Positions 26,795 to 36,446 of a stretch of 64,000 nt of DNA are shown in pieces. The notes under the pieces were generated by a model. That model was given only the letters and a program-made list of their open reading frames with translations. It was not told the origin of the DNA and made no database searches. Source of the DNA: Gammaproteobacteria bacterium (GTDB taxonomy: Bacteria > Pseudomonadota > Gammaproteobacteria > CAIRSR01); assembly GCA_963575655.1 (NCBI GenBank), contig CAUYTY010000217.1, forward strand, positions 1 through 64,000. The letters are read 5' to 3'. The first letter of the stretch is position 1. The number at the start of each line of letters is the position of its first letter. The position numbers and the translations under genes are program-made.

Positions 26795-29566
26795 ATGGAC
26801 AAAACCTACAATCCGCACAGCATCGAACAACACTGGTACCAGATCTGGGAAGACCGCGGCCATTTTCGCCCCAGTGGTCAAGGCGTTCCTTATTGCATCA
26901 TGATCCCGCCGCCCAATGTTACGGGTAGCCTGCACATGGGACATGCCTTTCAGGACACCCTGATGGATGCCCTGACTCGTTACCACCGCATGGTGGGAAA
27001 CAATACGCTGTGGCAGGCGGGCACCGACCATGCCGGTATTGCAACCCAAATGGTGGTTGAGCGCAAACTCAATAACGAAGACAAGAAAACCCGTCACGAC
27101 CTTGGTCGTGAGGAATTTCTGCGGCGTATCTGGGCATGGAAGGCCCATTCCGGGGGCACGATTACCTCCCAATTGCGGCGCATGGGGGCCTCGTTGGATT
27201 GGTCGCGGGAGCGTTTTACCATGGATGAGGGGCTTTCTACGGCGGTGACCGAGGTTTTCGTCCGACTTTATGACGAGGGGCTGATCTACCGTGGTCAACG
27301 ATTAGTGAATTGGGACCCGGTATTGCACACCGCAGTATCCGACCTTGAGGTTGTTTCTCAGGAAGAGGACGGGTTCCTGTGGCATATTCGCTACCCGTTA
27401 GCAAATGGGAGCGGGCATGTGGTGGTCGCCACTACCCGACCGGAGACCCTACTCGGCGATAGCGCCGTGGCAGTTCACCCCGAGGACGAACGCTACCGTC
27501 ACCTGATTGGGGAACAGGTAGTGCTGCCACTGACCGGGCGCACCATCCCGGTCATCGCCGATAGCTACGTAGACCCAGCCTTCGGTACTGGCTGCCTTAA
27601 GATCACCCCCGCCCACGACTTCAATGACTACGCCGTAGGACAACGCCACGGCCTCCCCATCATCAATGTCCTGACCGGCGACGCCCGCATCAATGACCAG
27701 GCCCCACCAGCCTATCGTGGCCTCGACCGTTTTGAGGCGCGTCAGCGGGTAGTGGCGGACCTGGAGGCGGCGCTGCTGTTGGAAAAAGTCCAACCCCACA
27801 AACTCATGGTCCCGCGCGGCGACCGTACCCAGGCCGTCATCGAGCCCTTTCTGACCGACCAGTGGTACGTGCGGGTTGCCCCACTCGCCGAACCGGCGGT
27901 GCGCGTCGTGGAAGAAAGGCGTATCCGTTTTATCCCGGAGAATTGGGCCAAAACCTATTTCGAATGGATGCGCAATATTCAGGATTGGTGCATCAGTCGC
28001 CAGATCTGGTGGGGCCATCGAATTCCTGCATGGTACGGCCCCAACGGCAAGATCTATGTTGCCGCCTCGGAGGAAGCGGTGCGCGCTAAATACGGCCTGG
28101 CCACGGACATTCCTTTACGTCAAGACGATGATGTTCTCGATACCTGGTTTTCCTCCGCCTTGTGGCCATTTTCGACACTAGGCTGGCCCGAGGCTACTCC
28201 AGAATTGGCTACCTTTTACCCGACCTCGGTCCTAGTTACGGGATTCGATATCATTTTCTTCTGGGTTGCCAGGATGATCATGATGGGTTTGAAATTCACG
28301 GGCGATGTACCCTTCCGTGAGGTTTATATCCACGGCCTGGTACGTGATGCCCATGGCCAGAAGATGTCCAAGTCGAAGGGAAATGTCCTAGACCCTATCG
28401 ATTTGATCGATGGCATCAATCTGGAAACCCTCGTTGCTAAACGTACTGCTGGCCTGATGCAGCCGGAGATGGCACGCCGGATAGAACAGGCAACCCGTCA
28501 AGAGTATCCCGAGGGGATTCCTTCTTTCGGTACGGACGCGCTACGTTTTACCTTTGCGGCGCTCGCCACGACCGGTCGCGATATTAACTTTGAATTAGGG
28601 AGGATCGGTGGTTATCGTAATTATTGCAATAAACTCTGGAACGCCGCGCGCTATGTCCTAATGAACACTGAGGACCGCGATACTGGATTAGGAGACGATC
28701 CGGTTGAATTAGGTCTAGCCGACTGTTGGATCCTCTCTCGCTTGGAGCGCACCATTGCGACGGTTACCGAGGCCAACGATGGCTACCGTTTCGATCTGGC
28801 CGCCAATGCCCTCTATGAATTTACTTGGAGCGAATACTGCGATTGGTATCTGGAACTCTCCAAACCCGTTCTCACCAGTTCTGCTTCAGCCGCCGCGCAA
28901 CGCGGTACGCGGCGTACCCTGGTCCAGGTCCTAGAAACTCTTTTGCGTCTCGCCCATCCCATCATTCCTTTTATCACGGAAGAGATTTGGCAGCGCATCG
29001 CCCCCCTGGCCGGCCACACCGGTCCAACGCTAATGAGGGAATCCTATCCACGCACCGATACCAGCAAGCTCGACCCCGAGGCCGAGACGGAAATGCGTTG
29101 GGTCATGGATTTCATTTTGGGTGTGAGAAATATCCGTGGCGAGATGAATCTTTCCCCTGCGAAACCTCTCACCGTCTTGCTTCAGCACGGTGATGCCCAA
29201 AATCGAGAACGCGCAACCCGCAATCATGCTTTCCTGTGCGCTTTGGCACGTATCGAGTCAATCACCTGGCTTCCAGACGAAACCAAGGCCCCACTTTCCG
29301 CTACTGCCTTGGTTGGTCAGACTCACCTTTTTATTCCAATGGCAGGCCTCATCGACGCTACCGCCGAACTCAAACGCCTCGACAAGGAAATGGATCGGTT
29401 GCGTAAAGATCTGGATCGTACCCGTGTGAAACTGACCAATCCGAATTTTGTAGACCGCGCCCCAACCGAAGTGGTCGAGAAAGAACGTGAACGGCTAAAT
29501 CAAATGAGTAGCGCATGGGAAAAACTAGAGGCACAACGGGCGCGAATAGCCGAGCTGGAGAATTAG
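26795..29566 (+). CDS. valS: valyl-tRNA synthetase
   Basis: 923 residues; charges tRNA-Val in the cytoplasm. The class I signatures are seen: [14 protein letters not shown] (HIGH motif, about residue 45) and KMSKSKGN (about 523). The editing domain lies between them ([28 protein letters not shown]). A C-terminal coiled coil ([22 protein letters not shown]) ends the protein as in other ValS. The ATG at 26795 ([15 protein letters not shown]) is the true start; an in-frame extension to 26612 only translates repeat DNA. Confidence 0.97.
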   Translation: MDKTYNPHSIEQHWYQIWEDRGHFRPSGQGVPYCIMIPPPNVTGSLHMGHAFQDTLMDALTRYHRMVGNNTLWQAGTDHAGIATQMVVERKLNNEDKKTRHDLGREEFLRRIWAWKAHSGGTITSQLRRMGASLDWSRERFTMDEGLSTAVTEVFVRLYDEGLIYRGQRLVNWDPVLHTAVSDLEVVSQEEDGFLWHIRYPLANGSGHVVVATTRPETLLGDSAVAVHPEDERYRHLIGEQVVLPLTGRTIPVIADSYVDPAFGTGCLKITPAHDFNDYAVGQRHGLPIINVLTGDARINDQAPPAYRGLDRFEARQRVVADLEAALLLEKVQPHKLMVPRGDRTQAVIEPFLTDQWYVRVAPLAEPAVRVVEERRIRFIPENWAKTYFEWMRNIQDWCISRQIWWGHRIPAWYGPNGKIYVAASEEAVRAKYGLATDIPLRQDDDVLDTWFSSALWPFSTLGWPEATPELATFYPTSVLVTGFDIIFFWVARMIMMGLKFTGDVPFREVYIHGLVRDAHGQKMSKSKGNVLDPIDLIDGINLETLVAKRTAGLMQPEMARRIEQATRQEYPEGIPSFGTDALRFTFAALATTGRDINFELGRIGGYRNYCNKLWNAARYVLMNTEDRDTGLGDDPVELGLADCWILSRLERTIATVTEANDGYRFDLAANALYEFTWSEYCDWYLELSKPVLTSSASAAAQRGTRRTLVQVLETLLRLAHPIIPFITEEIWQRIAPLAGHTGPTLMRESYPRTDTSKLDPEAETEMRWVMDFILGVRNIRGEMNLSPAKPLTVLLQHGDAQNRERATRNHAFLCALARIESITWLPDETKAPLSATALVGQTHLFIPMAGLIDATAELKRLDKEMDRLRKDLDRTRVKLTNPNFVDRAPTEVVEKERERLNQMSSAWEKLEAQRARIAELEN

Positions 29567-29742
29567 AAAACAAAGAATTATCATCTAGTACGTTTTTCTC
29601 CTGTCTTTCTTCGGGAGAGGAGTCCTACTTTTTGTCCAACCAGCCTGCTGATGAACGGTATTGAGGTAGTACCGGGCCGTGCTATCCACTCGAATGGCAG
29701 TTATTATTAAGACACTTGGAGTGTATGGGACTTTACGGTACA

Positions 29743-29845
29743 TTAGACCTTATCGGAAACCCCCTACCTAGCTCTGCCGGACAACGCAACCTCATGATTT
29801 ATATTGACTGTGATGGGTGATGAGGAGGTTTCCGATAAGGTCTAT
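29743..29845. repeat. MITE-like element with TAGACCTTATCGGAAACC ends
   Basis: About 103 bases with near-perfect terminal inverted repeats TTAGACCTTATCGGAAACC and GGTTTCCGATAAGGTCTAT, without coding capacity. The interior differs from that of the copy at 40208, while the ends are nearly the same. This is the pattern of a non-autonomous transposon family mobilised by a transposase elsewhere. Confidence 0.8.
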
Positions 29846-29849
29846 TGTC

Positions 29850-29935
29850 TAACCCAGGTTACCACCTAGCGCGCTTTTCTCCCCTCTCCCTCCGAATCTA
29901 TACACCGGGAGAGGGGCCGGAGGTGAGGGCGTGGT
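29850..29935. repeat. half copy of the family A palindrome
   Basis: Starts directly after the preceding MITE with CTAACCCAGGTTACCACCTA followed by the GCGCGCTTTTCTCCCCTCTC core found at 1881 and 40381. The right-hand end with AACTTGGGTTA is missing. The rest of the gap between valS and hsdM (29567-30007) holds no gene. Confidence 0.7.
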
Positions 29936-30007
29936 GCTTCCAAGGGTAATCGTTCTCCCCCACCACCCCAGGTATCGAGCCGAAAGGCTTATCAACCATA
30001 GAATGCC

Positions 30008-31666
30008 ATGCACTGGATCGCCCCCTCTGAAAAAGATGTAGCCACCACCACGCTGGAAAAACGGCTGTGGGACGCCGCCGATCAGTTCCGCGCCAACTCC
30101 GGGCTCAAGGCACAGGAGTACTCCGGGCCAATCCTTGGTCTCATCTTTTTACGCTTCGCCGAGGTCCGCTTTGCTGTTCAGCGCGCCAAGCTGGAAAAGG
30201 CGGCCTCCTCCTCCCGGCGCGGTTCACGGGTGAACGAGCCGGCGGCTTATCACGCCGAGGGTATCCTGTATCTTTCGGAGGAGGCGCGGTTTGATTTCTT
30301 GCTCAAACAACCCGAGGGGGCGGATATCGGCGCGAGAATTAACGACGCCATGCGCGACATCGAGAATCTTAATTTCCAACTCGATGGTGTCCTGCCCAAA
30401 ACCTATCATCTCTTTACCAGCACCCTCCTCAAGGAACTGCTCAAGAAAATCTCCGAGATTCCCGCTACCGTCGATTACGACGCCTTCGGGCGGATTTATG
30501 AGTATTTCCTTGGTGGGTTTGCCCGTACCGAGGGACAAAAGGGCGGCGAGTTTTACACACCGAGTTGCATCGTTCGCCTGCTGACCGAGGTGATCGAGCC
30601 ATATCACGGGCGCATCCTTGACCCCGCGTGCGGTTCGGGTGGCATGTTTGTCCAGTCCGCGCGTTTCGTGGCGGAACACAAGAAGAATCCCGGCGAGGAG
30701 CTGGCCATTCATGGCGTGGAGAAGACTGACGAAACCGGGCGACTCTGTCGGATGAATCTCGCGGTGCATGGGCTAGAGGGCGAGATTCAGCATGGCGGCC
30801 AAGTCAACAGCTACTACGACGATCCGCACGATGCCACGGGACGCTTTGATTTCGTACTCGCCAATCCGCCCTTCAATGTCAACGCCGTGGACAAGGAGCG
30901 GTTGAAGGATTCTGTTGGGCCGCGCCGCCGTTTTCCTTTTGGCCTGCCGCGCACGGACAACGCGAATTATCTCTGGATTCAGCTTTTCTATTCCGCGCTC
31001 AACGACCATGGCCGTGTCGGGTTTGTCATGGCCAATTCCGCTTCCGATGCTCGCAGTTCCGAGCAGGAAATCCGGCAGAAGCTTATCGAAAGCCGCGCCG
31101 TGGATGTCATGGTCGCCGTTGGCCCCAACATGTTCTACACCGTCACGCTGCCCTGCACGCTGTGGTTTTTCGACAAGGGCAAGGCATCGCTCCCCTCGCC
31201 CTCCGGGAGAGGGGCTGGGGGTGAGGGCGGCAATCGCCGTGATACCGTGTTGTTCATCGATGCCCGCCACATCTACCGACAGGTTGATCGCGCCCACCGC
31301 GACTGGTCACCGGCGCAGATCGGCTTTATCGCCAACCTCGTCCGCCTCTATCGCGGCGAAGCGCTTGATGCCCCGAAAGTTAGCGCTGGCGAGACGATGG
31401 CCAAACTCATCGAAGTTTTTGGCGAAACGTCGATCTATCGTGACGTGCCCGGACTGTGCAAGGCAGCGACGCTGGCCGAGATCGAAGCGCAGGGCTGGTC
31501 GCTCAACCCCGGGCGCTATGTGGGCGTGGCACCGGGCGAAGAGGTGAGCGACGCGGACTTCAAGGTGCAGCTCGAAACGCTCAACGAGGAACTGGAAACC
31601 CTGAATGCCCAGGCACGGGAACTGGAGCAGGTCATCGCCGATAATATTTCACGGCTACTCGAATAA
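30008..31666 (+). CDS. hsdM: type I restriction-modification methyltransferase subunit
   Basis: 552 residues; adenine-N6 methyltransferase of a type I R-M complex. It has the N-terminal helical domain ([20 protein letters not shown]), [14 protein letters not shown], the SAM-binding motif [10 protein letters not shown] (about 205-214), the catalytic NPPF (about 287-290), and a C-terminal coiled coil contacting HsdS ([20 protein letters not shown]). Oddly, residues about 395-409 ([15 protein letters not shown]) derive from a palindromic repeat inserted in frame. The gene is separated from hsdS and hsdR by toxin-antitoxin modules. Confidence 0.92.
   Translation: MHWIAPSEKDVATTTLEKRLWDAADQFRANSGLKAQEYSGPILGLIFLRFAEVRFAVQRAKLEKAASSSRRGSRVNEPAAYHAEGILYLSEEARFDFLLKQPEGADIGARINDAMRDIENLNFQLDGVLPKTYHLFTSTLLKELLKKISEIPATVDYDAFGRIYEYFLGGFARTEGQKGGEFYTPSCIVRLLTEVIEPYHGRILDPACGSGGMFVQSARFVAEHKKNPGEELAIHGVEKTDETGRLCRMNLAVHGLEGEIQHGGQVNSYYDDPHDATGRFDFVLANPPFNVNAVDKERLKDSVGPRRRFPFGLPRTDNANYLWIQLFYSALNDHGRVGFVMANSASDARSSEQEIRQKLIESRAVDVMVAVGPNMFYTVTLPCTLWFFDKGKASLPSPSGRGAGGEGGNRRDTVLFIDARHIYRQVDRAHRDWSPAQIGFIANLVRLYRGEALDAPKVSAGETMAKLIEVFGETSIYRDVPGLCKAATLAEIEAQGWSLNPGRYVGVAPGEEVSDADFKVQLETLNEELETLNAQARELEQVIADNISRLLE
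31190..31230 (+). repeat. palindromic repeat inside hsdM, in frame
   Basis: CCCCTCGCCCTCCGGGAGAG followed by GGGCTGGGGGTGAGGGCGG matches intergenic repeat cores such as the one near 29910-29930. It falls between the LWFFDKGK and [13 protein letters not shown] segments, which are normally close together in HsdM. The length keeps the frame open, adding about 13-15 residues on what is likely a surface loop. Confidence 0.7.
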
Positions 31667-31667
31667 A

Positions 31668-31955
31668 ATGAATGCAATCCTCATCCAAAAAATCAAGCGA
31701 CAATATGCACATGGAATCGTGGAAGTGAATATTTGGCAAGTTCCTGGATCGGTGCCGCCATGTCGGCATCATTACAAGTATCGGTTAGTGTATGTAGTAA
31801 ATAATCAGCGTGTGATTGGCTTCGATAACGAACGCGGCAAAGGAGATCATTGGCATTATGAAAATAAAGAATTTTCCTATCAATTCGTTAATGTAGAGAC
31901 ATTGCTTGCGGATTTTTGGAAGGCTTTAGAACTCCATACAGGAGATAAAAAATGA
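31668..31955 (+). CDS. TumE-like (DUF6516) toxin
   Basis: 95 residues with HHYKYRLVYVVNNQRVIGFDNERGKGDH typical of DUF6516, the toxin half of the proposed TumE/TumA module. I chose the ATG at 31668 directly after the hsdM stop. It overlaps the next gene by four bases, which fits a toxin-antitoxin pair. Biochemical activity is not deducible from the sequence. Lower GC than hsdM suggests separate acquisition. Confidence 0.65.
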   Translation: MNAILIQKIKRQYAHGIVEVNIWQVPGSVPPCRHHYKYRLVYVVNNQRVIGFDNERGKGDHWHYENKEFSYQFVNVETLLADFWKALELHTGDKK

Positions 31956-32311
31956 AACTCACGATCAGAATTGCCGAACCATTTGAAACCATGAAAAAGC
32001 GGATGAATTTACATGCTCGGCAAGCGGACGCTGGCCAAAATATTGAGCCACTTTGTGAAATAGGATTTGAAAATATCGCGCAATTTAGCGAAATATTCAC
32101 CACGCAACGCTGGAAACTGGTCGAAATATTAAAAAACAAAGGACCATTCACAATTCATGAACTTGACAAACAGATGAAACGCCATGGCGTTCAGGAAGAT
32201 GTACAGATATTAATGGAATGGATGCTGGTAGAACAGGACGACTCAGGACAAATCTTTATTCCTTGGGACGAAATCGATATACATTGGCCGCTCCTGAAAA
32301 AAGCAGCCTGA
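31952..32311 (+). CDS. TumA-like winged-helix antitoxin/regulator
   Basis: 119 residues. The C-terminal half reads as a winged helix (RWKLVEILKNKGPFTIHELDKQMKRHG, DVQILMEWMLVEQDDSG), like the HVO_A0114/MarR-like DNA-binding partner usually encoded after DUF6516 toxins. The overlapping ATGA start couples it to the toxin gene. It presumably neutralises the toxin and represses the pair, by analogy. Confidence 0.65.
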   Translation: MKLTIRIAEPFETMKKRMNLHARQADAGQNIEPLCEIGFENIAQFSEIFTTQRWKLVEILKNKGPFTIHELDKQMKRHGVQEDVQILMEWMLVEQDDSGQIFIPWDEIDIHWPLLKKAA

Positions 32312-32321
32312 GAATATAGCC

Positions 32322-32609
32322 ATGAACGCACAATTAGAAACTAGAATTATTGAACAACTCCATCAATTAGATGAACGCCGTTTGGGTAAGGTATTGGATT
32401 TCGTCAGGCGTCAACTTCATGAAAAGGAAAAAACCCCGCAATTTGGAAATTGTAAAGGGATGTTGACTATACTAGTTGAAGATAAGAAACATTGTGAGTG
32501 GCCGTTGCTAGACCCTGCCCGCGACTTTCCACGTTTTGCTGGAACAGAACCCATTACTGAAGATGGAGTTGCCTTTCAACGTCATATCCGAGATACCGAA
32601 TGGTCATGA
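32322..32609 (+). CDS. VapB-like antitoxin (DUF2281-like)
   Basis: 95 residues opening LETRIIEQLHQLDERRLGKVLDFVRRQLHEKE, as in DUF2281/VapB-type antitoxins that precede PIN toxins. It ends with four-base overlap on the PIN gene. Probably binds the PIN toxin and the promoter. No ribbon-helix-helix or AbrB fold can be confirmed by eye. Confidence 0.65.
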   Translation: MNAQLETRIIEQLHQLDERRLGKVLDFVRRQLHEKEKTPQFGNCKGMLTILVEDKKHCEWPLLDPARDFPRFAGTEPITEDGVAFQRHIRDTEWS

Positions 32610-32968
32610 AATATCTGCTGGATACCAATATCCTAATTGATATTCACGCAGGCAAGATGTTCCTTGGGGTAAAGGAAGGCCATTACTCCTATTCAATCAT
32701 CAGCGAAATCGAGTTACTTTCCTGGCCAAATATCAAGCCATTGCAAGAACAGGAACTACGCTATCTGTTGGGACATTTCCAGCGTGTGGAGCTAGACGCA
32801 AGCGTGCGTGATGCCTCTATCCATTTGCGCCGTCAACATCGGTTGAAATTGCCGGATGCTGTCATTGCCGCCAGCGCACTCGTCCATGACGCCATCCTGC
32901 TGACCAACGACCAGCGCTTGCTGACGATTCCCAATGTCCGCGCTCACTCTGTTGAGATTAAGCAATGA
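32606..32968 (+). CDS. vapC: VapC-type PIN-domain ribonuclease toxin
   Basis: 120 residues. It starts MKYLLDTNILIDIH with the first catalytic Asp. Conserved acidic residues continue in SIISEIELLSWP, KLPDAVIAASALVHDAILLTNDQRL (the second and third acidic sites). PIN toxins cleave tRNA or other RNAs. All key acids are present, so it looks functional. It follows its antitoxin by ATGA overlap and lies between hsdM and hsdS. Confidence 0.85.
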   Translation: MKYLLDTNILIDIHAGKMFLGVKEGHYSYSIISEIELLSWPNIKPLQEQELRYLLGHFQRVELDASVRDASIHLRRQHRLKLPDAVIAASALVHDAILLTNDQRLLTIPNVRAHSVEIKQ

Positions 32969-33020
32969 TTAATTTCATGACCATCGCCCACAATGTGGCT
33001 GAGATTTTTGAGGTGTGAGG

Positions 33021-34250
33021 ATGGAGAAGTGGCAGCAACATAGCCTTGGAGAATGCCTGACTTTGATGTCGGGTGGAACACCATCGAAAGCCAGAAATGA
33101 TTTCTGGGGCGGTGATATTCCTTGGGTTTCTTGCAAGGACATGAAGACCGAGAGAATTCATGATGCCCAAGACCACCTAACGCCACTTGGTGCCAAAAAT
33201 GGAACAAGGCTTGTTCCTACGAACACAATTCTTTTTGTCGTGCGGGGCATGATTCTGGCCCGCGAGTTCCCCATTGCAATGACAAAGCACCTCGTCGCGT
33301 TCAATCAGGACTTGAAGGCTGCAAAACCTGCTGCCTTTATCGATAACGAGTTCTTATTTCAATGGCTCCGCGCCAACACCTATGAAATTCTTGGTCGCGT
33401 TGATGAAGCTGGGCACGGAACGACGCGCATTCAAACTGATCGTTTGCTGTCGCTCCCGATTTCCGTTCCACCGCTCCCCGTCCAACAACGCATCGCGGGT
33501 ATCCTCTCCGCCTACGACGACCTCATCGAAAACAGCCAGCGGCGCATCAAGATTCTGGAGAAGATGGCGCGTTCCCTCTACCGCGAGTGGTTCGTCCACT
33601 TTCGTTTTCCCGGACATGAGAATGTGCCGCACGTTTCCTCACCACTGGGGGAGATTCCAAGGGGGTGGGAGGTAAAATCCATTCAGCAGTTCGGCACGGT
33701 CATCACGGGAAAGACCCCGAGCAAAGCCAACGCAGATTTCTACGGTGACGACATGCCGTTCGTAAAGACGCCGGACATGCACGGGAATATATTCATCCTC
33801 GGCACGAGTGACTGCCTATCGACGGCCGGCGCAGAATCGCAGGCGAACAAGACGCTGCCCGCCGGTTCAATCTGCGTGAGTTGCATCGGCACGATTGGCG
33901 TTGTCTCCATCACGACCGAGGACTGCCAGACGAATCAGCAAATCAACTCCGTGGTGTTGGCGAACACGATCAGCCGGGAGTTCCTGTTTCTCCGTCTCCA
34001 AGATTCAAAGCAGACGCTGGAGAATCTCGGCGCGAACGGCGCGACGATGGGCAACGTTAACAAGGGCAAGTTTGAGGCGATGGAAATTATCTGCCCCTCG
34101 GATGACGTGCTCGCCCATTATCATCGGCTCGTTAAGCCGATATTCTCAGAGATTCTCAGCCTGTTCCGCCAAATCCAAAACCTCCGCCGCACCCGCGACC
34201 TTCTCCTCCCCCGCCTGCTGTCTGGCCAGATCGACGTGGGAAGTTCGTGA
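33021..34250 (+). CDS. hsdS: type I restriction-modification specificity subunit
   Basis: 409 residues with two target recognition domains (about 5-150 and 215-380), each followed by a conserved helix (LPVQQRIAGILSAYDDLIENSQRRIKILEKMARSLY and LFRQIQNLRRTRDLLLPRLLSGQIDV) that spaces the two half-sites. The first TRD opens GECLTLMSGGTPSKARNDFW and the second GTVITGKTPSKANADFYGDD, showing internal duplication. It defines the bipartite DNA site. ATG at 33021 after GTGTGAGG. Confidence 0.92.
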   Translation: MEKWQQHSLGECLTLMSGGTPSKARNDFWGGDIPWVSCKDMKTERIHDAQDHLTPLGAKNGTRLVPTNTILFVVRGMILAREFPIAMTKHLVAFNQDLKAAKPAAFIDNEFLFQWLRANTYEILGRVDEAGHGTTRIQTDRLLSLPISVPPLPVQQRIAGILSAYDDLIENSQRRIKILEKMARSLYREWFVHFRFPGHENVPHVSSPLGEIPRGWEVKSIQQFGTVITGKTPSKANADFYGDDMPFVKTPDMHGNIFILGTSDCLSTAGAESQANKTLPAGSICVSCIGTIGVVSITTEDCQTNQQINSVVLANTISREFLFLRLQDSKQTLENLGANGATMGNVNKGKFEAMEIICPSDDVLAHYHRLVKPIFSEILSLFRQIQNLRRTRDLLLPRLLSGQIDVGSS

Positions 34251-34266
34251 CCCATGGGAGCGTTAA

Positions 34267-34824
34267 ATGCCGATTCCTGATTTTGACCACAACCTTGTGC
34301 TACCACCGCATCTTGGCGAACCAACAAAACCTGAGCACTTATCACCGTATCCATGTACAACGGTGGATTTATGTCGGCGGTTCGGAAATACGCCTGACCG
34401 ACGGTTATTACTCAAAAAATTTTTGGATTTCCGAAAACGGTTAAACGATGAAGGACTTATTAATGGTTTTCATTGGCTTGACGGAAGTTTCTTGGAAGAT
34501 ATTGAAACGAGAGAAAACCGATCACCTAAGGATATCGACGTGGTAACGATTTATTGGGGGTATCATCTTGATTTTCAATCCAACCTAATAATAAAGTTTC
34601 CATAGTTTGCAAACCCAACCCTTTCAAAATCAACTTATTCATTAGATCATTATCCATTTGATGCCGGATATAGCCAAATATTGACCTTGGAACAAGCACG
34701 TTATTGGATCTTGCTCTTTTCGCACAATCGGCTTGGGGTGTGGAAGGGAATGCTAAAAATTGACTTGAATACCCCGAAAGAAGATGAATTAGCCCGCCAA
34801 CAACTGGGAGAAACCAAGCTATGA
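34267..34824 (+). pseudogene. DUF6932-like gene with one in-frame amber codon
   Basis: Opens PIPDFDHNLVLPPHLGEPTK and has WLDGSFLEDIETRENRSPKDIDVVTIYWG, a G-S...D-x-D arrangement like a nucleotidyltransferase core in DUF6932 proteins. A TAG at 34603-34605 interrupts it, but the same frame continues with FANPTLSKSTYSLDHYPFDA, RYWILLFSHNRLGVWKGML and IDLNTP to a stop at 34824, all conserved-looking. A single base change could explain the stop. It overlaps the next gene by four bases (ATGA), so translation of the partner may be coupled to it. Confidence 0.65.
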
Positions 34825-35768
34825 GTATGCGAACTCAGCGGGACTTCCTAAAAATACAACTGCTAGAGATTCAAAGAGTAAAGGAACTGGTTGCTGACCA
34901 TCCAATTATGTCGATCTCATTCAGGGAACAAGAACAAGCAATCATCGAACAACTCGCCGTTTTGCCTATTGTAGCCAAGGAGGCAAAGGTAATTCTGCTT
35001 TTCTCTGGTGATCCTGTTCATGGTTCACTCGGTATTGATGCGATTTTTACCGCGCATGTCTTGGAACCTTTCCAAAATATGGTGATGGCTGATTATGCGG
35101 ATCGCTGGCATGGCGTGGTTGGAAGTCGAGGTCGTCATCGTGGAGAAGAAGTTTCTCGCCTTTTGCTGACCGGATTACCTCATGGTTCGTTCGGGTTGGA
35201 ATTGAGCCGGGCTAATACTACAACCGATGATTTATTTGAAGAAGACCAGCTTGCGGACACACTGAGCCATATCACAAAACTGGTCGAGTCCTCTGGGAAA
35301 AGCGATGAGGACTTCTCCACGGAACTTGATCAGACCGCGCCACGGGTCATCCAAAATTTGAAGCAGTTCTTGGAAATTATTATGAAAGGAAAATCTGGAC
35401 TTACTTTAGTAAGTGGTAACTTTCGATGCTCAATGAATCAACATCAGCTTAGTGAAGCCTTTAATCGCGTGGCGGGAACAACGACAAATGATGAAATAGT
35501 CGAACTTTCAGGTATCTTAAAAGGAGTTTTGTTGGAATCCTGGAAGTTTGATTTTCTGACAGATGATAAGGTGAGGATTGCCGGCAAGATTGATGATGAT
35601 TTAACCGAGGACGAGGTTATAGCTATGAACACTATTTTTTTCAATAATCGGTGCCTGGCAACCATATTGAAGACAACCGTATTATTCAAAAATGGCCGCG
35701 TCCGTACCACCCATATACTCAAGAAAATTGCGGCGGTAGTTGACCAGCGCGTCGGCACGACCGTTTAA
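34821..35768 (+). CDS. unknown protein paired with the DUF6932-like gene
   Basis: 315 residues, not recognised. There is a helical N-terminus (LKIQLLEIQRVKELV, SFREQEQAIIEQLAVLP), a beta-rich middle with VILLFSGDPVHGSLGIDAIFTAHVLEPF, and a C-terminal part (KVRIAGKIDDDLTEDEV). Coupled by ATGA to the upstream DUF6932-like frame. The last 28 or so codons overlap, in antisense, a PIN-domain relic, so the C-terminus (VVDQRVGTTV) may not be native. Could be the partner of a nucleotidyltransferase-based module; no function assigned. Confidence 0.55.
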   Translation: MSMRTQRDFLKIQLLEIQRVKELVADHPIMSISFREQEQAIIEQLAVLPIVAKEAKVILLFSGDPVHGSLGIDAIFTAHVLEPFQNMVMADYADRWHGVVGSRGRHRGEEVSRLLLTGLPHGSFGLELSRANTTTDDLFEEDQLADTLSHITKLVESSGKSDEDFSTELDQTAPRVIQNLKQFLEIIMKGKSGLTLVSGNFRCSMNQHQLSEAFNRVAGTTTNDEIVELSGILKGVLLESWKFDFLTDDKVRIAGKIDDDLTEDEVIAMNTIFFNNRCLATILKTTVLFKNGRVRTTHILKKIAAVVDQRVGTTV

Positions 35769-35920
35769 CGCGGCTTCCAGAACCATCTCGTCGGCTGGAT
35801 CGCGCAGTTGCGGCCGCCACAGGTAATACAGATGCACCGGCTCGACGAACAAACACAAGGCGTCGAGAAAGGCTTGAGTCTGCGCTACGCCGCGCCCGCT
35901 GGTCAGATCGACGTGGCTGT
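35682..35920 (-). pseudogene. PIN-domain toxin relic
   Basis: Minus-strand translation gives SGRGVAQTQAFLDALCLFVE, then PVHLYYLWRPQLRDPADEMV and LEAALNGRADALVNY, the C-terminal half of a common PIN-family toxin; DPADEMVLE holds catalytic acids. No start codon or N-terminal Asp region is found, and the end after NYRRNF diverges. It is a fragment overlapping, in antisense, the 3' end of the preceding gene. Confidence 0.65.
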
Positions 35921-35923
35921 CAT

Positions 35924-35952
35924 CTGACTGTTTCGTTTATTTCGTTTATAAT
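35924..35952 (+). promoter_or_regulatory. promoter with tandem repeat for the antitoxin-PIN pair
   Basis: CTGACT (35924-35929), 17 bases, then TATAAT (35947-35952): a good sigma-70 promoter 40 bases upstream of the antitoxin start. A direct repeat TTTCGTTTAT TTCGTTTATA fills the spacer and -10 region, a plausible operator for autoregulation by the helix-turn-helix antitoxin. Confidence 0.6.
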
Positions 35953-35991
35953 AGGTTTTGCTCCAGATTCGATGAAACAGTGAGGGATGCC

Positions 35992-36444
35992 ATGAATGCC
36001 GTAAAGCTCGCCCATATACCAACACCACAAGATATTGAAGAAGCAAGGGATTCCAGCCGGACCCTATCAAAATACGCTCATGCTAACCGGGTGCGGATGT
36101 CTCTGCGGGCCAGCAATGGAGAGTCGGATGATTTGATCTTGCCAGGTCATGTACTTCAGATTTTGTTGGGTGTGCTGGCGGAGATGGCGAAGGGTAATGC
36201 CATCAATCTAATACCGATTCACCAGGAAATCAGCACGCAAGAAGCAGCGGATCTGCTCAATATCAGCCGACCTTTTCTGGTGGGTTTGCTGGAAAAGGGC
36301 GAGATGCCGTTCCGCAAGGTCGGTTCACATCGCCGTATTTTTTTCAAGGATGTGCTGGACTACAAGGAACGCATCGACGCGCAACGGAACCAGGCCCTAA
36401 ACGAACTGACGGCACTCTCGCAGGAAGAACAGATGGGGTATTAA
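35992..36444 (+). CDS. antitoxin with excisionase-type helix-turn-helix
   Basis: 150 residues. The N-terminal part (MNAVKLAHIPTPQDIEEARD, SRTLSKYAHANRV) is typical of antitoxins of PIN toxins. The C-terminal half has an excisionase/MerR-like DNA-binding motif (ISTQEAADLLNISRPFLVGLLEKGEMPFRKVGSHRR). Start at ATG 35992 rather than GTG 35980. It precedes the PIN gene by two bases. Presumably represses the promoter at 35924. Confidence 0.75.
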   Translation: MNAVKLAHIPTPQDIEEARDSSRTLSKYAHANRVRMSLRASNGESDDLILPGHVLQILLGVLAEMAKGNAINLIPIHQEISTQEAADLLNISRPFLVGLLEKGEMPFRKVGSHRRIFFKDVLDYKERIDAQRNQALNELTALSQEEQMGY

Positions 36445-36446
36445 AC

